Positions 1 through 10,775 of a stretch of 64,000 bases of DNA are shown piece after piece. The stretch is taken from contig NW_004450943.1 in the NCBI RefSeq assembly GCF_000321225.1, forward strand, positions 273,744 to 337,743, read 5' to 3'. The notes under the pieces are model-generated. The model searched no databases, was not told where the DNA came from, and saw nothing but the letters and a program-made list of their open reading frames with translations. A program made the position numbers and the translations under genes. Every line of letters begins with the position of its first letter. Position 1 is the stretch's first letter. This DNA is from Odobenus rosmarus divergens (lineage: Eukaryota; Chordata; Mammalia; Carnivora; Odobenidae).

Positions 1-765
1 GTTCAGGAGAGCTGTTAGTCCATTTTTTTAAAATTTGCATTTATCTTCAATTTTTTTCCTTGACAGATATTTAAAAGTTAACAAACCAGGGATACTCTAT
101 CCGAAATTGCTATAAATCTATAAGCTTTCGGCCGGCATCAAGATACTTCCTCCATCAATGGTGTGGTTTTGTTTTGTGTTGCCAAGATCAGGAACAAAAT
201 CACATTTTCACAAATACCTCTCTCCCTGTGGTGCCCAACTTCACTGCTTACAGATCACTTTGAAGTTAAAGATGGCTCTGATGAGTTTCCTCAGTGATTT
301 TAAACTCCTTCTATGAGACTTTCTGTTGTGGAACCACCTCCAGAAATAACTCTTCAATGATGAGGGAAAGAGCAGAAACTCTTAGCTATAAAACTGAGAA
401 ACAGGACACTGCACTTGTTGTAGTGAGGCTTTCAGCAGCTCAGCATTAGTTGCCCTTGAGATTTGGTGTAGAGAAGCACAACTCTTCTACAGAGGGCTTT
501 AGTTTTCATATGTGAAGGAGCATAAATAGAAATTGTGTCGTTGGTCAGGTCTGCCGGGAGGAACGTTGACCTGCAGGCATAGGGCAGTAACGGAAATTAT
601 AGATGCCTCCTTGAAGCAATTCTCATACTTTCGGAAATTTTTTGGGTGAGCATTTTAATCATTTCTCTTTTGAGGATAATGCTCCTTTAATTGTTATATG
701 TTTGATTAGCAGTTGGAACACGATACAGGTGTCAAATTCCACCTGTCTTGCTTTCTGTAGAATAA
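1..765. other. Unique non-coding sequence, no gene seen
   Basis: No recognisable repeat or exon. The first 330 bases hold a rare CpG-containing patch (CGGCCGGC at about 130) in AT-rich surroundings, which can mark constrained sequence. There is no long open frame; the only one, about 65 codons near 642, has no family resemblance. Confidence 0.5.
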
Positions 766-865
766 TGGTTGGCTGCACATTAGAATCTACTTGGTCAGAT
801 TTTAAATATACCAATGTCAGGTGGTCCATCCTAGACTAATTAAATTACAATTTCTGAGGGTAGTA
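766..865. mobile_element. hAT-Charlie non-autonomous DNA transposon fragment (MER5/MER20-like)
   Basis: The phrase GGCTGCACATTAGAATC followed by a degraded CTTGGTCAGATTTTAAA matches the end region of short Charlie-type elements common in placental mammals. Only about 100 bases remain and the opposite terminal repeat is not clear, so the exact family name is uncertain. Confidence 0.5.
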
Positions 866-2779
866 CATGGCAGACCTATGTTTTTAAAAGGTTTTCAGGT
901 GCTAATGAGCAGTCAGGGTCAAGCATTCCTGTTGAAGGAAACAATGGCATAAGTAAATAAGGCCTATAGAGAGGGAATAAACCAAATGGTAAATAATGTT
1001 TCCCACAGATCTCAAATTTTCCTCTAGAATGGCCAACCAGAAACATCACTGGTGTTTCCTTATTTCCTGGTTCTTTCCATTCTTTACTGGTTCAGATGCT
1101 GAAGGTGGCTAGCACAATGGACACTCTGCATAGATCTGTTGAAAAATTGATAGGTACTTGGCTTAATGGGTGTTAAAATGGCCTAAAGATGGGTCAAGCT
1201 AAGCGAGATTGAGGTAAATGGAATGAAGTTGGATAAAAACTGTCTGAATCATCAGGACTTAAAAAATAGAATATAATTCCGTCTTTGCAAAATGAATTAC
1301 TAGTTTTCTGGTAAGTTTAAAGTCAAATTTCCATAGACAAACCCTTTTCATACAATTAAATCAGATATTACACCATTAGATAAGCTCAATGTCAGTATAG
1401 CTTCCGAGCAATAGTATTTTAGAGTCATGGCCCCCCAGAGTTATTCAGTGTGCCCACTGTGTACCAAAGAATGTTCTACTAGGAATACAGAAAAGAACTT
1501 GACTAGAAGAAGACGACAGACAAGAAGTAAAAATTAAAGTGTCTGTAACTTTCAGCTGCCTGAAAGTCTAAGCCACTTTCCAGTGGAGGTTAGTGAGAGG
1601 TTGCCAGGTGATGAGCTGGCCACTGCAAGAGAACGGGAGGCCATTGATTTCCTTATCATTATATACTCACTGAATGCTTTATCTTTGTTGCAGTGCAAAA
1701 GACTTAGCAAATTTAGTTGTCTCATCACTTTTCCCAGCATTCCCTTGAATAAGAAAGTTTAAAAATTAAAAAATATATATATGGCATGACACCTCCCCAA
1801 CCTTTACAAAATAACTCAATATCTTGAGGTGATTTGGATATTATATTTTTTATGTCTAGCAACTTTTTTAAAATGCTAATATATGTAGTAAATTTACCAT
1901 CTAATTTACTTATAGATGTACCTGCACTGGATTGTATCTATATTTTCTTGATAATTATTCACTGTTTGAGAGTTCACTACCCAGGCGGCAGGTTGTCCAG
2001 GGCTGACACCTCCTCCTCTTTCCATGGCTGAAGGTTTTGGGCCCTCACCTGTCCAGCATGACTGAGTATGAACAGGCAGGTTGAGATGATGAAATGCACA
2101 TCAGGGAACTCTGTTCTCTGTTAGGTAGCCATGTTGGCTAAAACAATTTGGCTTATTTATGAATTTCCGTTGTCCAAGCTGGCCTCTGCCACTCCTCCTG
2201 AGGACTAATCCCTGGCCCTTTCTCTCTCTCTCCCTTTTTTTTTTCTCAACAGGCCTAAAATGTCTAATCCTGACCCTAATTTTGGAGGTACTGTAGCTGC
2301 ATGAACCATTGGGGTCCTGTCGCCAGTGCTTGTGTCTCTGGCTGGCCTGGCTTGCTGTGAGCCAAACTGGAGCAAGGCCTAGGGCAGAAAGAGATCCTTT
2401 CCTTGTTTCCTGATCCTGGCAACACCAGGCCTGGCAGGTTCTTACTGGGAAAATGAACAACTGATGAGGGGGAGAAATATGGGAGAGACATGTCAGAAAG
2501 TTCTGTTTTTTCTTCCACTGTAGTTTGTGCTTTGAAAACCAGTCTTGAGAGGCATCCAAACCCTCTGAGATGAAAACCCACATCATTTTGCATGTCCTGG
2601 TGATGGAGGTAGGTGTGGAGGGAGGCAGGGAATTAATATTTTGGATCAGTCACTCCTTGCTTGTCTAGGTGTCTTTGGAAACCACCTCTTGTCAAAGGAA
2701 AGGAACAAATAAAAAGGAAGAAAGTACGGGGTGGGGGAGAGAGAAACAGAAACAGAGAAAGGCCTTTGCTGAGCCCATG
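866..2779. other. Unique non-coding sequence, no gene seen
   Basis: Nearly 2 kb without a repeat I can name. Two overlapping open frames on the minus strand (2101-2593, up to 161 codons) have no recognisable domain, low-complexity charged stretches and no supporting exon structure. A pyrimidine tract followed by CTCAACAG at about 2230-2252 resembles a splice acceptor, but no donor or coding frame goes with it. Confidence 0.5.
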
Positions 2780-3135
2780 CCTTTGTGCACTGCATTCAAA
2801 CTGATTTGTACCCTTTGTAGTCTTAATTATTTGTGAGAGCGGGATAACAGGAGTACCCAGCTCACCCATTATTTCTTGCATAAAAAAAGGCACACAGAAG
2901 CCGCTGATCATTTTTGAATTAGCAAACATGATACTAAAAAAAAAAAGCATAAAAAAATTCATTAATACCATCAGGGATTAGGAGGCTGATTAAAGTGTAG
3001 CTGTTAGCGTATGCAAATGAGCGATAGGCATTTATCGGGGCCTGTGCAAGCTGTCTTGGAGCTGTAAAGCCCATGTATGTTTTTCAGCTGATTAAAATAG
3101 TTTTAAGTTCTGGAGAATTTTTTTTTTTTTTTGTA
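2780..3135. promoter_or_regulatory. Candidate conserved non-coding element (enhancer-like)
   Basis: A compact repeat-free block with a perfect POU octamer ATGCAAAT at 3011-3018. The decamer GCTGATTAAA occurs twice in the same direction, at 2985-2994 and 3087-3096, on either side of the octamer. A small inverted CGATA/TATCG pair lies at 3022-3037 and TTCATTAATACC at about 2958. Such density of homeodomain and POU sites, with no coding potential, is typical of developmental enhancers. Conservation itself was not measured; this is inferred from texture and motifs. Confidence 0.45.
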
Positions 3136-3779
3136 GGGAATTTAAAAAAGAGACCATCATCTCTACTTTCCCTTTTGGCAAAATTTCTCTAAAGTATACT
3201 CCAACCATTCCACTTGACTGCACTCTCTCCTGCAGCCTCTTCTCCTTTGAGTGATGAGGATGCTGCATCCCAGTTACAACAAGCTGAGCTCTTTTCCATG
3301 TTTCTTTCTCTAGGAGTTTTCCAGAACTCCTGTGGTAAGTCAGATGTGTCCCTTAGCAATGGCCCAAGGGGCTACCAGGACTCCAGGTTCTCCCCCAAGG
3401 TGACCATCCCTCCCCGCCAGGCTAAAGGCAAATGAAAACGAATTTTTCACCCAAGCGCTCCCATACATGGGAGGAGTCTGCACTTACACACTCCAGAGTC
3501 TTGGTTCTGTGAAGCAAGGAAGGGTGGAGTGAATGAGAAGGTGAGGGTTGGCAGATCAGGCTAGATCTATACTAACACAGACAGGGATGAGAGCTGGGTG
3601 GTCCTGGCTGCCCTTGGCCTTGAAGCAAAAGCCTTGTGATGATAAGGAAGGAGAGAGGTACTTCTCCACTTTGGGTCCAAATCCAAACCCCATCTTCAAG
3701 ACTTTCTGTTAACATTGAAGAGAATTATTTTCACTTCTAGCACTACAGAGGACCACCCACTGACTAATGGCCTATGGAT
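3136..3779. other. Unique non-coding sequence
   Basis: Begins just after a T-rich run at about 3119-3132. A 73-codon open frame (3214-3435) is unsupported by any family or splice signals. Nothing else is recognised. Confidence 0.45.
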
Positions 3780-3900
3780 AATAGTCACAATCATTATTGT
3801 TGCTTATGAAGCAATGACTATGTGCTAGGCACTGTTATAAAGTCTTTTCATGTTTAATCTCATTTGATCCCCACTACAAATATAGGAGGTAAGATGGCTC
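3780..3900 (-). mobile_element. MIR SINE fragment
   Basis: The order TATGTGCTAGGCACTGTT, then TTTAATCTCATTTGATCC, then a GGAGGTAAGATGG-like stretch is the antisense of the MIR core. It is heavily diverged, as expected of this ancient tRNA-derived family. Confidence 0.7.
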
Positions 3901-3984
3901 CTATCCTCTATAAAGAATAAAATAAATCCAGAATGTGACCCCTTCTTAGTGTCTATACTGCTAGCCTACTGGTTCAAGCCACCA

Positions 3985-4515
3985 CCTTCTCTAATTTGGG
4001 TCCTGCAGTATTTTTCCTAACTGGCTCCTTGCTTCTAATCTTGCTTCTCCCATCTGTCTGGTCTATTCCAAGGATAGCAGGTGGAGGGATGCTTTTACTA
4101 TATAGTCACATCATGTCATCCCTCCGCTCAAAACTCTCAGCAGTTCTTTTTTCCACATGGAGTAAAGGCCAAAGTATTTTCAGTGGCCCACATGGCTGCA
4201 CAGTCTGCCCTCCTACTTCTCTCACCTTATTTTTACTCTGTCTCCCTTACTACACTCCAGCTACAATCCAGTTGGGTTCCTCAAATGCTCCAGACACATT
4301 CTTATCTTGCTTGACATGTTCTTTCTTCCATAGCACCGATTTCTTCTAATGAAGTTTATACTTATTATGTTTATTGTCTATTGAACCCAGCTAGACTATA
4401 AACTCCTGGAAGGAAGAGAGTTTGTCTATTTTATTCACCAGTATATCCCACATATCTATACTAGGCATTTATTATGAGCTCAGTAGTTACTTGTTGATTT
4501 AAGGAACTCCAAAGT
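3985..4515 (+). mobile_element. LINE-2 (L2) 3' portion
   Basis: The sequence reads through the familiar L2 3' end: a TCCCTCCGCTCAAAACTCT region, a stretch related to 'AAGGCC...GCCCACATGGC', a cysteine/serine-rich pyrimidine region, then CTAGACTATAAACTCCTGGA and a tail resembling the 'AGCACCTAG...TTGTTGATTTAAGG' end. Open frames of 117 and 77 codons here are L2 debris and not host genes. Confidence 0.65.
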
Positions 4516-4554
4516 AATTTGTAACAATTCTCATAAATAATAAAATGTATGGTA

Positions 4555-4665
4555 AAAGCCCCAAGAGGCCAGGAACCATGTCTGTCTTGATTATCACATT
4601 ATCCCTAGCACTTGGCCTATGGTCGACAATAAATAAATATTCACTGAGTAAATAAATAATTGGCA
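4555..4665 (+). mobile_element. LINE-2 3' end fragment
   Basis: AGAGGCCAGGAACCATGTCTG, then CCCTAGCACTTGGCC, then AATAAATATTCACTGAGTAAA reproduces the terminal ~100 bases of L2. It lies directly after another L2 3' end in the same orientation. Confidence 0.7.
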
Positions 4666-5159
4666 CTAAACTTGGCAAATGATATTTCTCTGCAAAATAT
4701 CCCTTTTTCAGTTCTGGTCACACATTTAAAGATAAAGAAGTTCAGTCAGTTGTACGTAAAGAATGATTCTTTTTCGATCCAGATATTTATTTAAAAAATT
4801 GTTTTTAGTCTGACAATGGCAAGTTTTCCCTGAAAAGTGTTTTAATTCTTTATTTTGAACTGAACCAGAACCATCTGAGCTCCCTTTGGGGTGAGTAGTC
4901 TTTAAGACCCAAGTTTCTATGAGAAGCAAAACCAGAATAAGTATCAGTTCCATAACTCCCTGTGGGGCCCTGAGCCCAAGTCCAGGTTCTGAGAGGGGTG
5001 GCCTCTTGATTTTGCCACCTCCCAAGCCTGTTTTCCTGTCTTCTGAGGAGCTTGAATGTGAAGTCCAGGAAGAGGACTTTCCTGGCTCAGTGAGCCATGG
5101 CCCAAGGAATAAGCTGGCCAACAGATGGGAATAAACTAGAATCTGTTGAAACATCAAAC
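4666..5159. other. Unique non-coding sequence
   Basis: A 143-codon open frame on the minus strand (4726-5157) overlaps a 71-codon frame on the plus strand. Neither shows a signal, domain or membrane pattern that I recognise. No repeat family was named. Confidence 0.4.
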
Positions 5160-5640
5160 AAAGGAGTTGATTTATTGAGCATTAGCTTTGTTGTCCAATG
5201 GTAGTTGTGGGGGTGAGGAATGAATGGCAAAGAGGATGGAAGAAACAGAATGATTTTAAGACAGCCTTTGGCCTTCAGGGTTTAAAATGTAGTTAGTGAA
5301 TTCAGGTAGGCTCACAGGACACCTGAGCCAATGTGGGATCTGGTCCAAGGAGAGGGACGGGAGTCAGTAAAGGTTTGGGAGGTTGCCTTTGAAGGAAAGG
5401 ATAGATTAAAGCCTTCTGTGTTGGGGAACCATTGCACAGAGCAGGAAAGGGGAGAGAAGAATGACAGTGAGTAAAATGCTTAGTGTGTTGGAGTGGAGAC
5501 TGAAGATCAAATTAGAAAGGTAAATGAAAGTCATTTTGTGGAGGACTTGAATGTCATGCTAAGTGTTGCAGTCTTTGCTCTGTGAGTAATAGGGAGCTCC
5601 TGAAGCAGGGTCATGACAAAGGTGAGGGAAGGGAGACATC
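5160..5640. mobile_element. Probable ancient interspersed repeat, family not named
   Basis: Purine-rich text with phrases such as 'GAGCAGGAAAGGGGAGAG', 'TAGGGAGCTCCTGAAGCAGGGTCATGAC' belongs to a class of old mammalian repeat whose start (tattgag...caaggagctcacagtc...) also appears near 13.1, 15.8, 30.2 and 62.0 kb. I recognise the pattern but not the Repbase name. Confidence 0.35.
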
Positions 5641-6013
5641 TGCCCCAGGTGCAAAATTTAAGAGGGTGGCAAAACACTCAGTAATTAAGATAAATAATAC
5701 CTTAATGAAATATTTTAAAAACTCAAATTGACAAACTAGAGCTATGCTTTTTGTAAATCAAGTTTTACCTTAAGAGTTTGAATTGGGGAATGGCATGTTG
5801 AAAGGTTCCCATTTTGGAAAGTTGATCAGGTGGTGGAGAGCTCATCTGGGAAGGTTGGTTTGAGACCAGGTCCTGCTTCTGCCTCAGTGGTAGGAGAAAT
5901 GGTAGGTACAGCAAGTGGTCTTGGAGATGCTCCCAGCCCATCTTTCTGTTTTTTTTTTTTTTTTCTGGCTTCTGCATTCTGCTGTGTGCTGTTCCCAGAG
6001 TGCTGAGACTATC
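5641..6013. other. Unique non-coding sequence with poly-T tract
   Basis: No gene. A run of about 16 T at 5949-5964 precedes the SINE. Open frames here run into the SINE and are not genuine. Confidence 0.45.
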
Positions 6014-6211
6014 AGAATTGAGTGGGAGAGGGACGCCTGGGTGGCTCAGTCAGTTAAGCGTCTGTCTTCAGCCCAGGTCATGATCCCAGGGTCCTGGGAT
6101 TGAGTTTCACATCAGGCTCCTTGCTCAGCAAGGAGCCTGCTTCTCCCTCTGCTTGTGCTCTCTCAAATAAATAAAATCTTTAAAAAAGAAAAAAAGAATT
6201 GAGTGGGAGAG
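6014..6211 (+). mobile_element. Carnivore tRNA-Lys-derived SINE (CAN SINE) with perfect 17-bp target duplication
   Basis: The body (about 6031-6194) starts GGACGCCTGGGTGGCTCAGT, which contains the pol III A box. It continues through GGTCATGATCCCAGGG (B-box region) and ends in a CT-rich stretch followed by AAATAAATAAAATCTTT and an A-rich tail. The flanks are identical 17-bp direct repeats, AGAATTGAGTGGGAGAG, at 6014-6030 and 6195-6211. The intact duplication points to a fairly recent insertion. Translated frames through it give a peptide that recurs in every SINE copy and has no gene meaning. Confidence 0.95.
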
Positions 6212-6349
6212 ACAGGTATGTAAACCATTACCCAAGTCAGAACAAAATAAGGGCTATAAGAGACACATCAAATAGTGTGGCGGGATTGGCTGATTCCAGT
6301 TGTAATGGCTCAAGATGATGGTGGCACGTAAACTAGGCTTTGAAGCATG

Positions 6350-6520
6350 ATCTGATTTGGTTCTAATTCTAGCTCTGTAATTTACTAGCTGTGTTATCTT
6401 GGGTAGGTCATTTTACTTTTTTGAGCCTTATTTTCCCTATCTGTAAAATAGGGATAATAATAGTATTTTCCCTCACAAGGCTGTCATGAGGTGTACTTGA
6501 GATATTTTAGTATGGTGCTA
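6350..6520 (+). mobile_element. MIR SINE
   Basis: Contains AGCTCTGTAATTTACTAGCT, then 'GTGTTATCTTGGGTAGGTCA' and CTATCTGTAAAATAGGGATAA in the sense order of MIR, followed by the GCTGTCATGAGG segment. One of the better preserved MIRs of the window. Confidence 0.85.
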
Positions 6521-6970
6521 TTGAGGATTGTTATTATTAATAATATTTCACAGTTCATTTGTCAAGTAAAAGATAGTTCTGTGAGTGAAGATAGCACTGG
6601 AAACTAGTTTTCTTGAATGAAGTATAGCCATTGTCAAGTAGCAGAAAGGTTTGAGTAAAAGCCAGAGTGATATCTGATGTTAGATTTCTCAATGACTAAA
6701 TTAATCAACAGATCAACTATTACATGCTTATTGAATACCTGTTATTTGTAAACTAGGCATTGTGGCTGACTCAGAGAAATACAAGACATAATCTGTTCCC
6801 AGTGAGCCTAGAATCTGGTGGATAAGACTTGATATATTGGACATCCATTGTTTTGCAACTGATATCCATTTGTTTTTTTTCCCTAGTAACAGTATTTGGG
6901 TTTTTCTGTGGGAAAACCATGTCCTCCTCTCTGTCCAAGACAGTGTGTATGGTGTTAGAACTGATACCAG
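6521..6970. other. Unique non-coding sequence
   Basis: Contains an old-repeat-like phrase 'TTATTGAATACCTGTTATTTG' at about 6729 and nothing else that I can name. Open frames on both strands (93 and 130 codons) overlap each other and run into the neighbouring LTR. Confidence 0.4.
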
Positions 6971-6974
6971 TCCA

Positions 6975-7382
6975 AGTCCTGGATAGACCTTTGACTCAGC
7001 TCCAACCAATTAGTGCATTGCCCTTCCCCAGCCACCATGACTGGTTCAGGGATGGGCACATGACCCAATCAGAGCCAATGAGACTTTTGCTCCTCCGGCT
7101 CTTTTTCCCCCTTGACTTGAACCCAAGAGGAAGTAAGGTTGAAGTTGTACTAAGCATCTTGCCACTACAGAGAAAAGCCATTCTAAAAATGGGACCGAAT
7201 TGCAGAGCCAAGAAAGGGTAAGAGAGAAAAATATCCTAGTGATTATTTGAGCCACAGAACCAAACCATATTTGAACTCAGATTTTTTTTCAGTTATTGGG
7301 CCAACAAATTTCCTTCTTGCTTAAGCCAATCTGGGCTCAGTGTTCTGTTCCTTGTTACACCAAAACATCCTAACTAATGCAG
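6975..7382 (+). mobile_element. Ancient ERVL/MaLR-type LTR (solo)
   Basis: Recognised by 'GATGGGCACATGACCCAATC', 'AGAGCCAATGAGA', a 3' segment 'TTATTGGGCCAACAAATTTCC' then 'TTGCTTAAGCCAATCTGGG', and the end 'CATCCTAACTAATGCAG'. A second copy of the same family lies at 36.97-37.36 kb. No retroviral coding sequence accompanies it. The exact subfamily is uncertain. Confidence 0.6.
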
Positions 7383-7385
7383 TTA

Positions 7386-8360
7386 GTGTTATTTCATGAA
7401 AAGCCTTATCACCAAAAAATAACTCCTTTTTTCCTCCCCAAGTAAAATATTGATAAATAACAAACAGAAATCTGTCATGGTTGGCTAATGAGCAGTGTGG
7501 ATACAACAACAATTGTGAGCAAATGTGGGTCCCTACTCCAGGAATTGGTGGCTGTAGGAGGCAGCTCCTCTCATGCTATCTTCCTCTAAAGCTGCCACTG
7601 ACCCTTGTAATTGGCATGAAGGGCTGCCATACAGCTTTGGGAGCCAGGTGGTTGGTCACATAAGGCTTATGCCAGCCCTCAAGTGCCATTCTTTAGCAAT
7701 GGGAGGGACACTGATCCAGACTATCTAGAGTGATGGACAACATAATTTAATGTTGGCTTGAAACAGTCTTATGAGACGATGAAACTTTGCAATAAGTTTT
7801 GCCCAGTCTCCACCACTCCCTGACTTCTTTTCTTTGTATATGTCTTATTCCCAACTCCTATCAGCATATGTTGTTTGACATAAGCCTCATGCAAAACTCC
7901 CTAGAGTTCTTCAGCAGACTACATGGAAAGAACAAAAGACCTTGCAAAATATATACTCTACCTCTTTGACTTGCTTCCAATGGGGGGACTTCTGGTTCTA
8001 TTCAACACAAATACCTAAATTACTAATTCAGACTAAGGACAAAATATAGCCATTGGCCTATGACAAACTTAATATTTATAAGATATCAATATATCACTTT
8101 GAAAAGCCTTACGAAGTATTTTCTGTACCTCATCTTCATTTTAAGATTGCCCACACAGGTTTGTGTATTAGTTTTATCCTCTTTTTCAAATCAAAGATAA
8201 TGGTGGTGTTGTGTTTTATTAGAGTATCTTCCTTCCCTATTTATATGCATGAATGTTACCTATTGGTTATAATTTGGGGAACTAAATACCAGAAAAACAT
8301 ATTTCTCCATCACTATTCTTCTGGACCATATCTTGTTAGTACCACTGATTAGCTTTGTGT
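7386..8360. other. Unique non-coding sequence
   Basis: About 1 kb of AT-rich sequence without a named repeat. Open frames of 60-99 codons occur but lack any recognisable family. Confidence 0.45.
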
Positions 8361-8865
8361 GTCAGAATGGCCAAATCTCTGGTTCACATTTTTGTTTGTC
8401 TCCTTTTAGAGATTGTCTGCATTATACAAATTGCATCTTTTGAGCAAAAGTATAGTAGGTACAGGATGGAATTATTGACTCAGGGAAAGGAATTGATGGC
8501 AAATGCCTTTTCTGATAGTAGGGCTCATGTGACTATTCAACATGTTGGTACACCTGAGCCTAGGTAGCATTATTACAGAGCATACTCCTTGAAAATTGAA
8601 TGAATTTTTGTTTATGGTAAACCTATTGTCTTTTTGTCAATACCTATAGTAGGTGAATTTGAGCTTGTTTTGGTCTTAAAATGTCAAGAGAAACTATAGT
8701 GAATGTTTTGTCAAGATATTTGATATTAGTTCTCTTCCTTGTGCCAATAATTCCATTCCTACACCTTACTATACACTTACTAAAAAGATGTGTTATTTGT
8801 ATGATGCAGACAATGTCTAAAAGAGACAAATAAGGGTGTGAATGAGAGATTTGGCTGTTCTGACC
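8361..8865. repeat. Inverted repeat, arms of 144 and 148 bp around a 213-bp spacer
   Basis: The plus-strand arm at 8361-8504 (starting GTCAGAATGGCCAAATCTCT) aligns to the reverse complement of 8718-8865 (starting GGTCAGAACAGCCAAATCTC) along its full length, at roughly three-quarters identity by eye. Shared landmarks include ATTGTCTGCAT, ATACAAAT, GTATAGTA and ATGGAATTATTG. It may be two opposed copies of one old transposable element or a large palindromic transposon. Two overlapping open frames (plus 8355-8567 and minus 8644-8979) share peptides only because of this symmetry. Confidence 0.7.
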
Positions 8866-9700
8866 CAGCACGACTAGTGAAGCCTGCTTTGCCTGAGATG
8901 AAGGCTGAGGCTCCCACATTTGCTGGCCATGACAAATCGAAATGAGACAACCTGTCCTTTGTGTCCAATTCAGTGGCATAGATTAAGACCTAGCCATAAA
9001 CCAGCACTGGTTTCTGCTCCTGATGACACCATTATCATTTTTAAACTTATCATTTATTCATTAAAGCAGCCCCAGAGCTTATAGGGTTGTTGACAGAACA
9101 TAAATACAAACATAAAAATAAATCACAATCAAAGTCTTTTAGAGCTGCCTGGGACTTCAAGGTCAACTGGTCCAATCCCCTGTTGAAGCGATGTAGTCAT
9201 CAGATTCTTTACTTCTGTCCCCAAAGTCTTCATTTCTAAAGACTCCTCTAAGATGAAAGACCTCCATGAGGAATTCACTAGTTTTTATTCTTTTATCTTG
9301 CCCAAGAGAAAATGTCTCTTAAATTTGCCTTAAGTAATACTAGTTAAGTAAAATTAAGTTGCCTGAAGTTTGTCACACTGCAGCTGAGACCCCTCTGTTT
9401 CAGGCTGTGGGCATGCCTCCCTATGGACCTCACATCCTCTGGTCTTTTCAGGCCCAGGTTGAATATGATGACTTCTCCTCCGTTCTCTTCCTACATTGAG
9501 TTTGCTTGCTGTTTGGTCATTGATGTCACCTAGCTGGGCACCTTTTCCAAAACATCCATGCTTATCTTTAATTGATATGTAGTGCTGGGTAAAATGATAG
9601 CATATAACTGTATTGAATAGTAAGATAAAAATCCTTTCATACATATACACCCTAACACACATACACATATGCACACTCCTTCAAGTTATATGGGCTTGCA
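8866..9700. other. Unique non-coding sequence
   Basis: A possible old repeat at about 9130-9260 ('GGTCAACTGGTCCAATCCCC') is too decayed to name. A CA-rich patch lies at about 9645-9680. A 106-codon minus-strand open frame is not convincing. Confidence 0.4.
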
Positions 9701-9704
9701 CACA

Positions 9705-9785
9705 TAACAACTTCTCTGGGCTTCAATTATTTTCTGTAAAATGATGGGTTGGACTAGATAGTATCTATGAGCCTTTCATGGATAT
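9705..9785 (+). mobile_element. MIR fragment
   Basis: TGGGCTTCAATTATTTTCTG, 'TAAAATGATGGGTTGGACTAG' (partial) and 'TATCTATGAGCC' are the central-to-3' part of a MIR in sense orientation. Confidence 0.55.
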
Positions 9786-10241
9786 GTTCTGATAGATGAA
9801 GACTAAACACTTATGCTTTCAAAGTGAATATAGAAAGTAATTGTACTCAGATATTCCCTGACAAATTGAATCATTTGAGTAGGATGGAAGGAAAAAGTTT
9901 TGTTATAAATCTCTTCCCTAGAAGCAATTTGTCTGTGTACAGCCTGCACCTGATTTCCACTCTTTTAGGAAGCCTTACTTATAGGCCTTGGATGTACTTA
10001 ATGGGTAAAATAAAAGCTCTTAATGAGTTGGATAGCATATTAATGCATGGTCTACTTTAAGTACTTTAGAACTGGAAGCTAGATTTTGCTCCTGCTGCCA
10101 ATGTTATCTTTGATACAATTCATTTCTCTTTGCCCATTTTTCTACCTGTAAACAGGGATCCCATGCTACTTTACAGTAAGTGCGTAAACCAAATAACATA
10201 CTGCATTTGAATTCCACCACATGTATAGTTCAGAAAGCTTT
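9786..10241. other. Unique non-coding sequence
   Basis: No repeat or gene recognised; AT-rich. Ends at the 5' boundary of the gapped SINE. Confidence 0.4.
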
Positions 10242-10319
10242 GGTGTGCCTGGGTGTCTCAGTTAAGTGTTTGACTCTTGGTTTCAGCTCAGGTCATGTTT
10301 TCAGGGTTGTGAGATCAAG
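10242..10319 (+). mobile_element. CAN SINE, 5' part, interrupted by an assembly gap
   Basis: GGTGTGCCTGGGTGTCTCAG, then TTTCAGCTCAGGTCATG, is the diverged head of a carnivore SINE. It breaks off in a run of N. The purine-rich GAAA repeat on the other side of the gap would be an expanded tail, so the gap probably covers the rest of this SINE and more tail repeat. No target duplication could be matched. Confidence 0.85.
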
Positions 10320-10741
10320 NNNNNNNNNNNNNNNNNNNNNNNNNNNNNNNNNNNNNNNNNNNNNNNNNNNNNNNNNNNNNNNNNNNNNNNNNNNNNNNNN
10401 NNNNNNNNNNNNNNNNNNNNNNNNNNNNNNNNNNNNNNNNNNNNNNNNNNNNNNNNNNNNNNNNNNNNNNNNNNNNNNNNNNNNNNNNNNNNNNNNNNNN
10501 NNNNNNNNNNNNNNNNNNNNNNNNNNNNNNNNNNNNNNNNNNNNNNNNNNNNNNNNNNNNNNNNNNNNNNNNNNNNNNNNNNNNNNNNNNNNNNNNNNNN
10601 NNNNNNNNNNNNNNNNNNNNNNNNNNNNNNNNNNNNNNNNNNNNNNNNNNNNNNNNNNNNNNNNNNNNNNNNNNNNNNNNNNNNNNNNNNNNNNNNNNNN
10701 NNNNNNNNNNNNNNNNNNNNNNNNNNNNNNNNNNNNNNNNN
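10320..10741. other. Assembly gap (422 N)
   Basis: Unbroken N run. Whether 422 is a measured or an estimated size cannot be told from the sequence. Open frames drawn across it are meaningless. Confidence 1.
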
Positions 10742-10743
10742 GA

Positions 10744-10775
<32 letters not shown>

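Noticed and set aside
2230..2270. Splice acceptor-like tract ending CTCAACAG
   Set aside because: A single signal without donor, branch context or coding frame.
2101..2593. Two overlapping minus-strand open frames (161 and 105 codons)
   Set aside because: Different frames of the same DNA, no family resemblance, no coherent splice sites.
6031..6100. tRNA gene
   Set aside because: Pol III A- and B-box-like words belong to the SINE head; no complete cloverleaf or anticodon stem, and the copy is flanked by a target duplication.
5915..6103. Recurring peptide containing WVAQSVKRL also seen near 43.0, 43.3 and 42.7 kb
   Set aside because: It is the conceptual translation of the tRNA-like head of the CAN SINE, so its repetition reflects the repeat and not a protein family.
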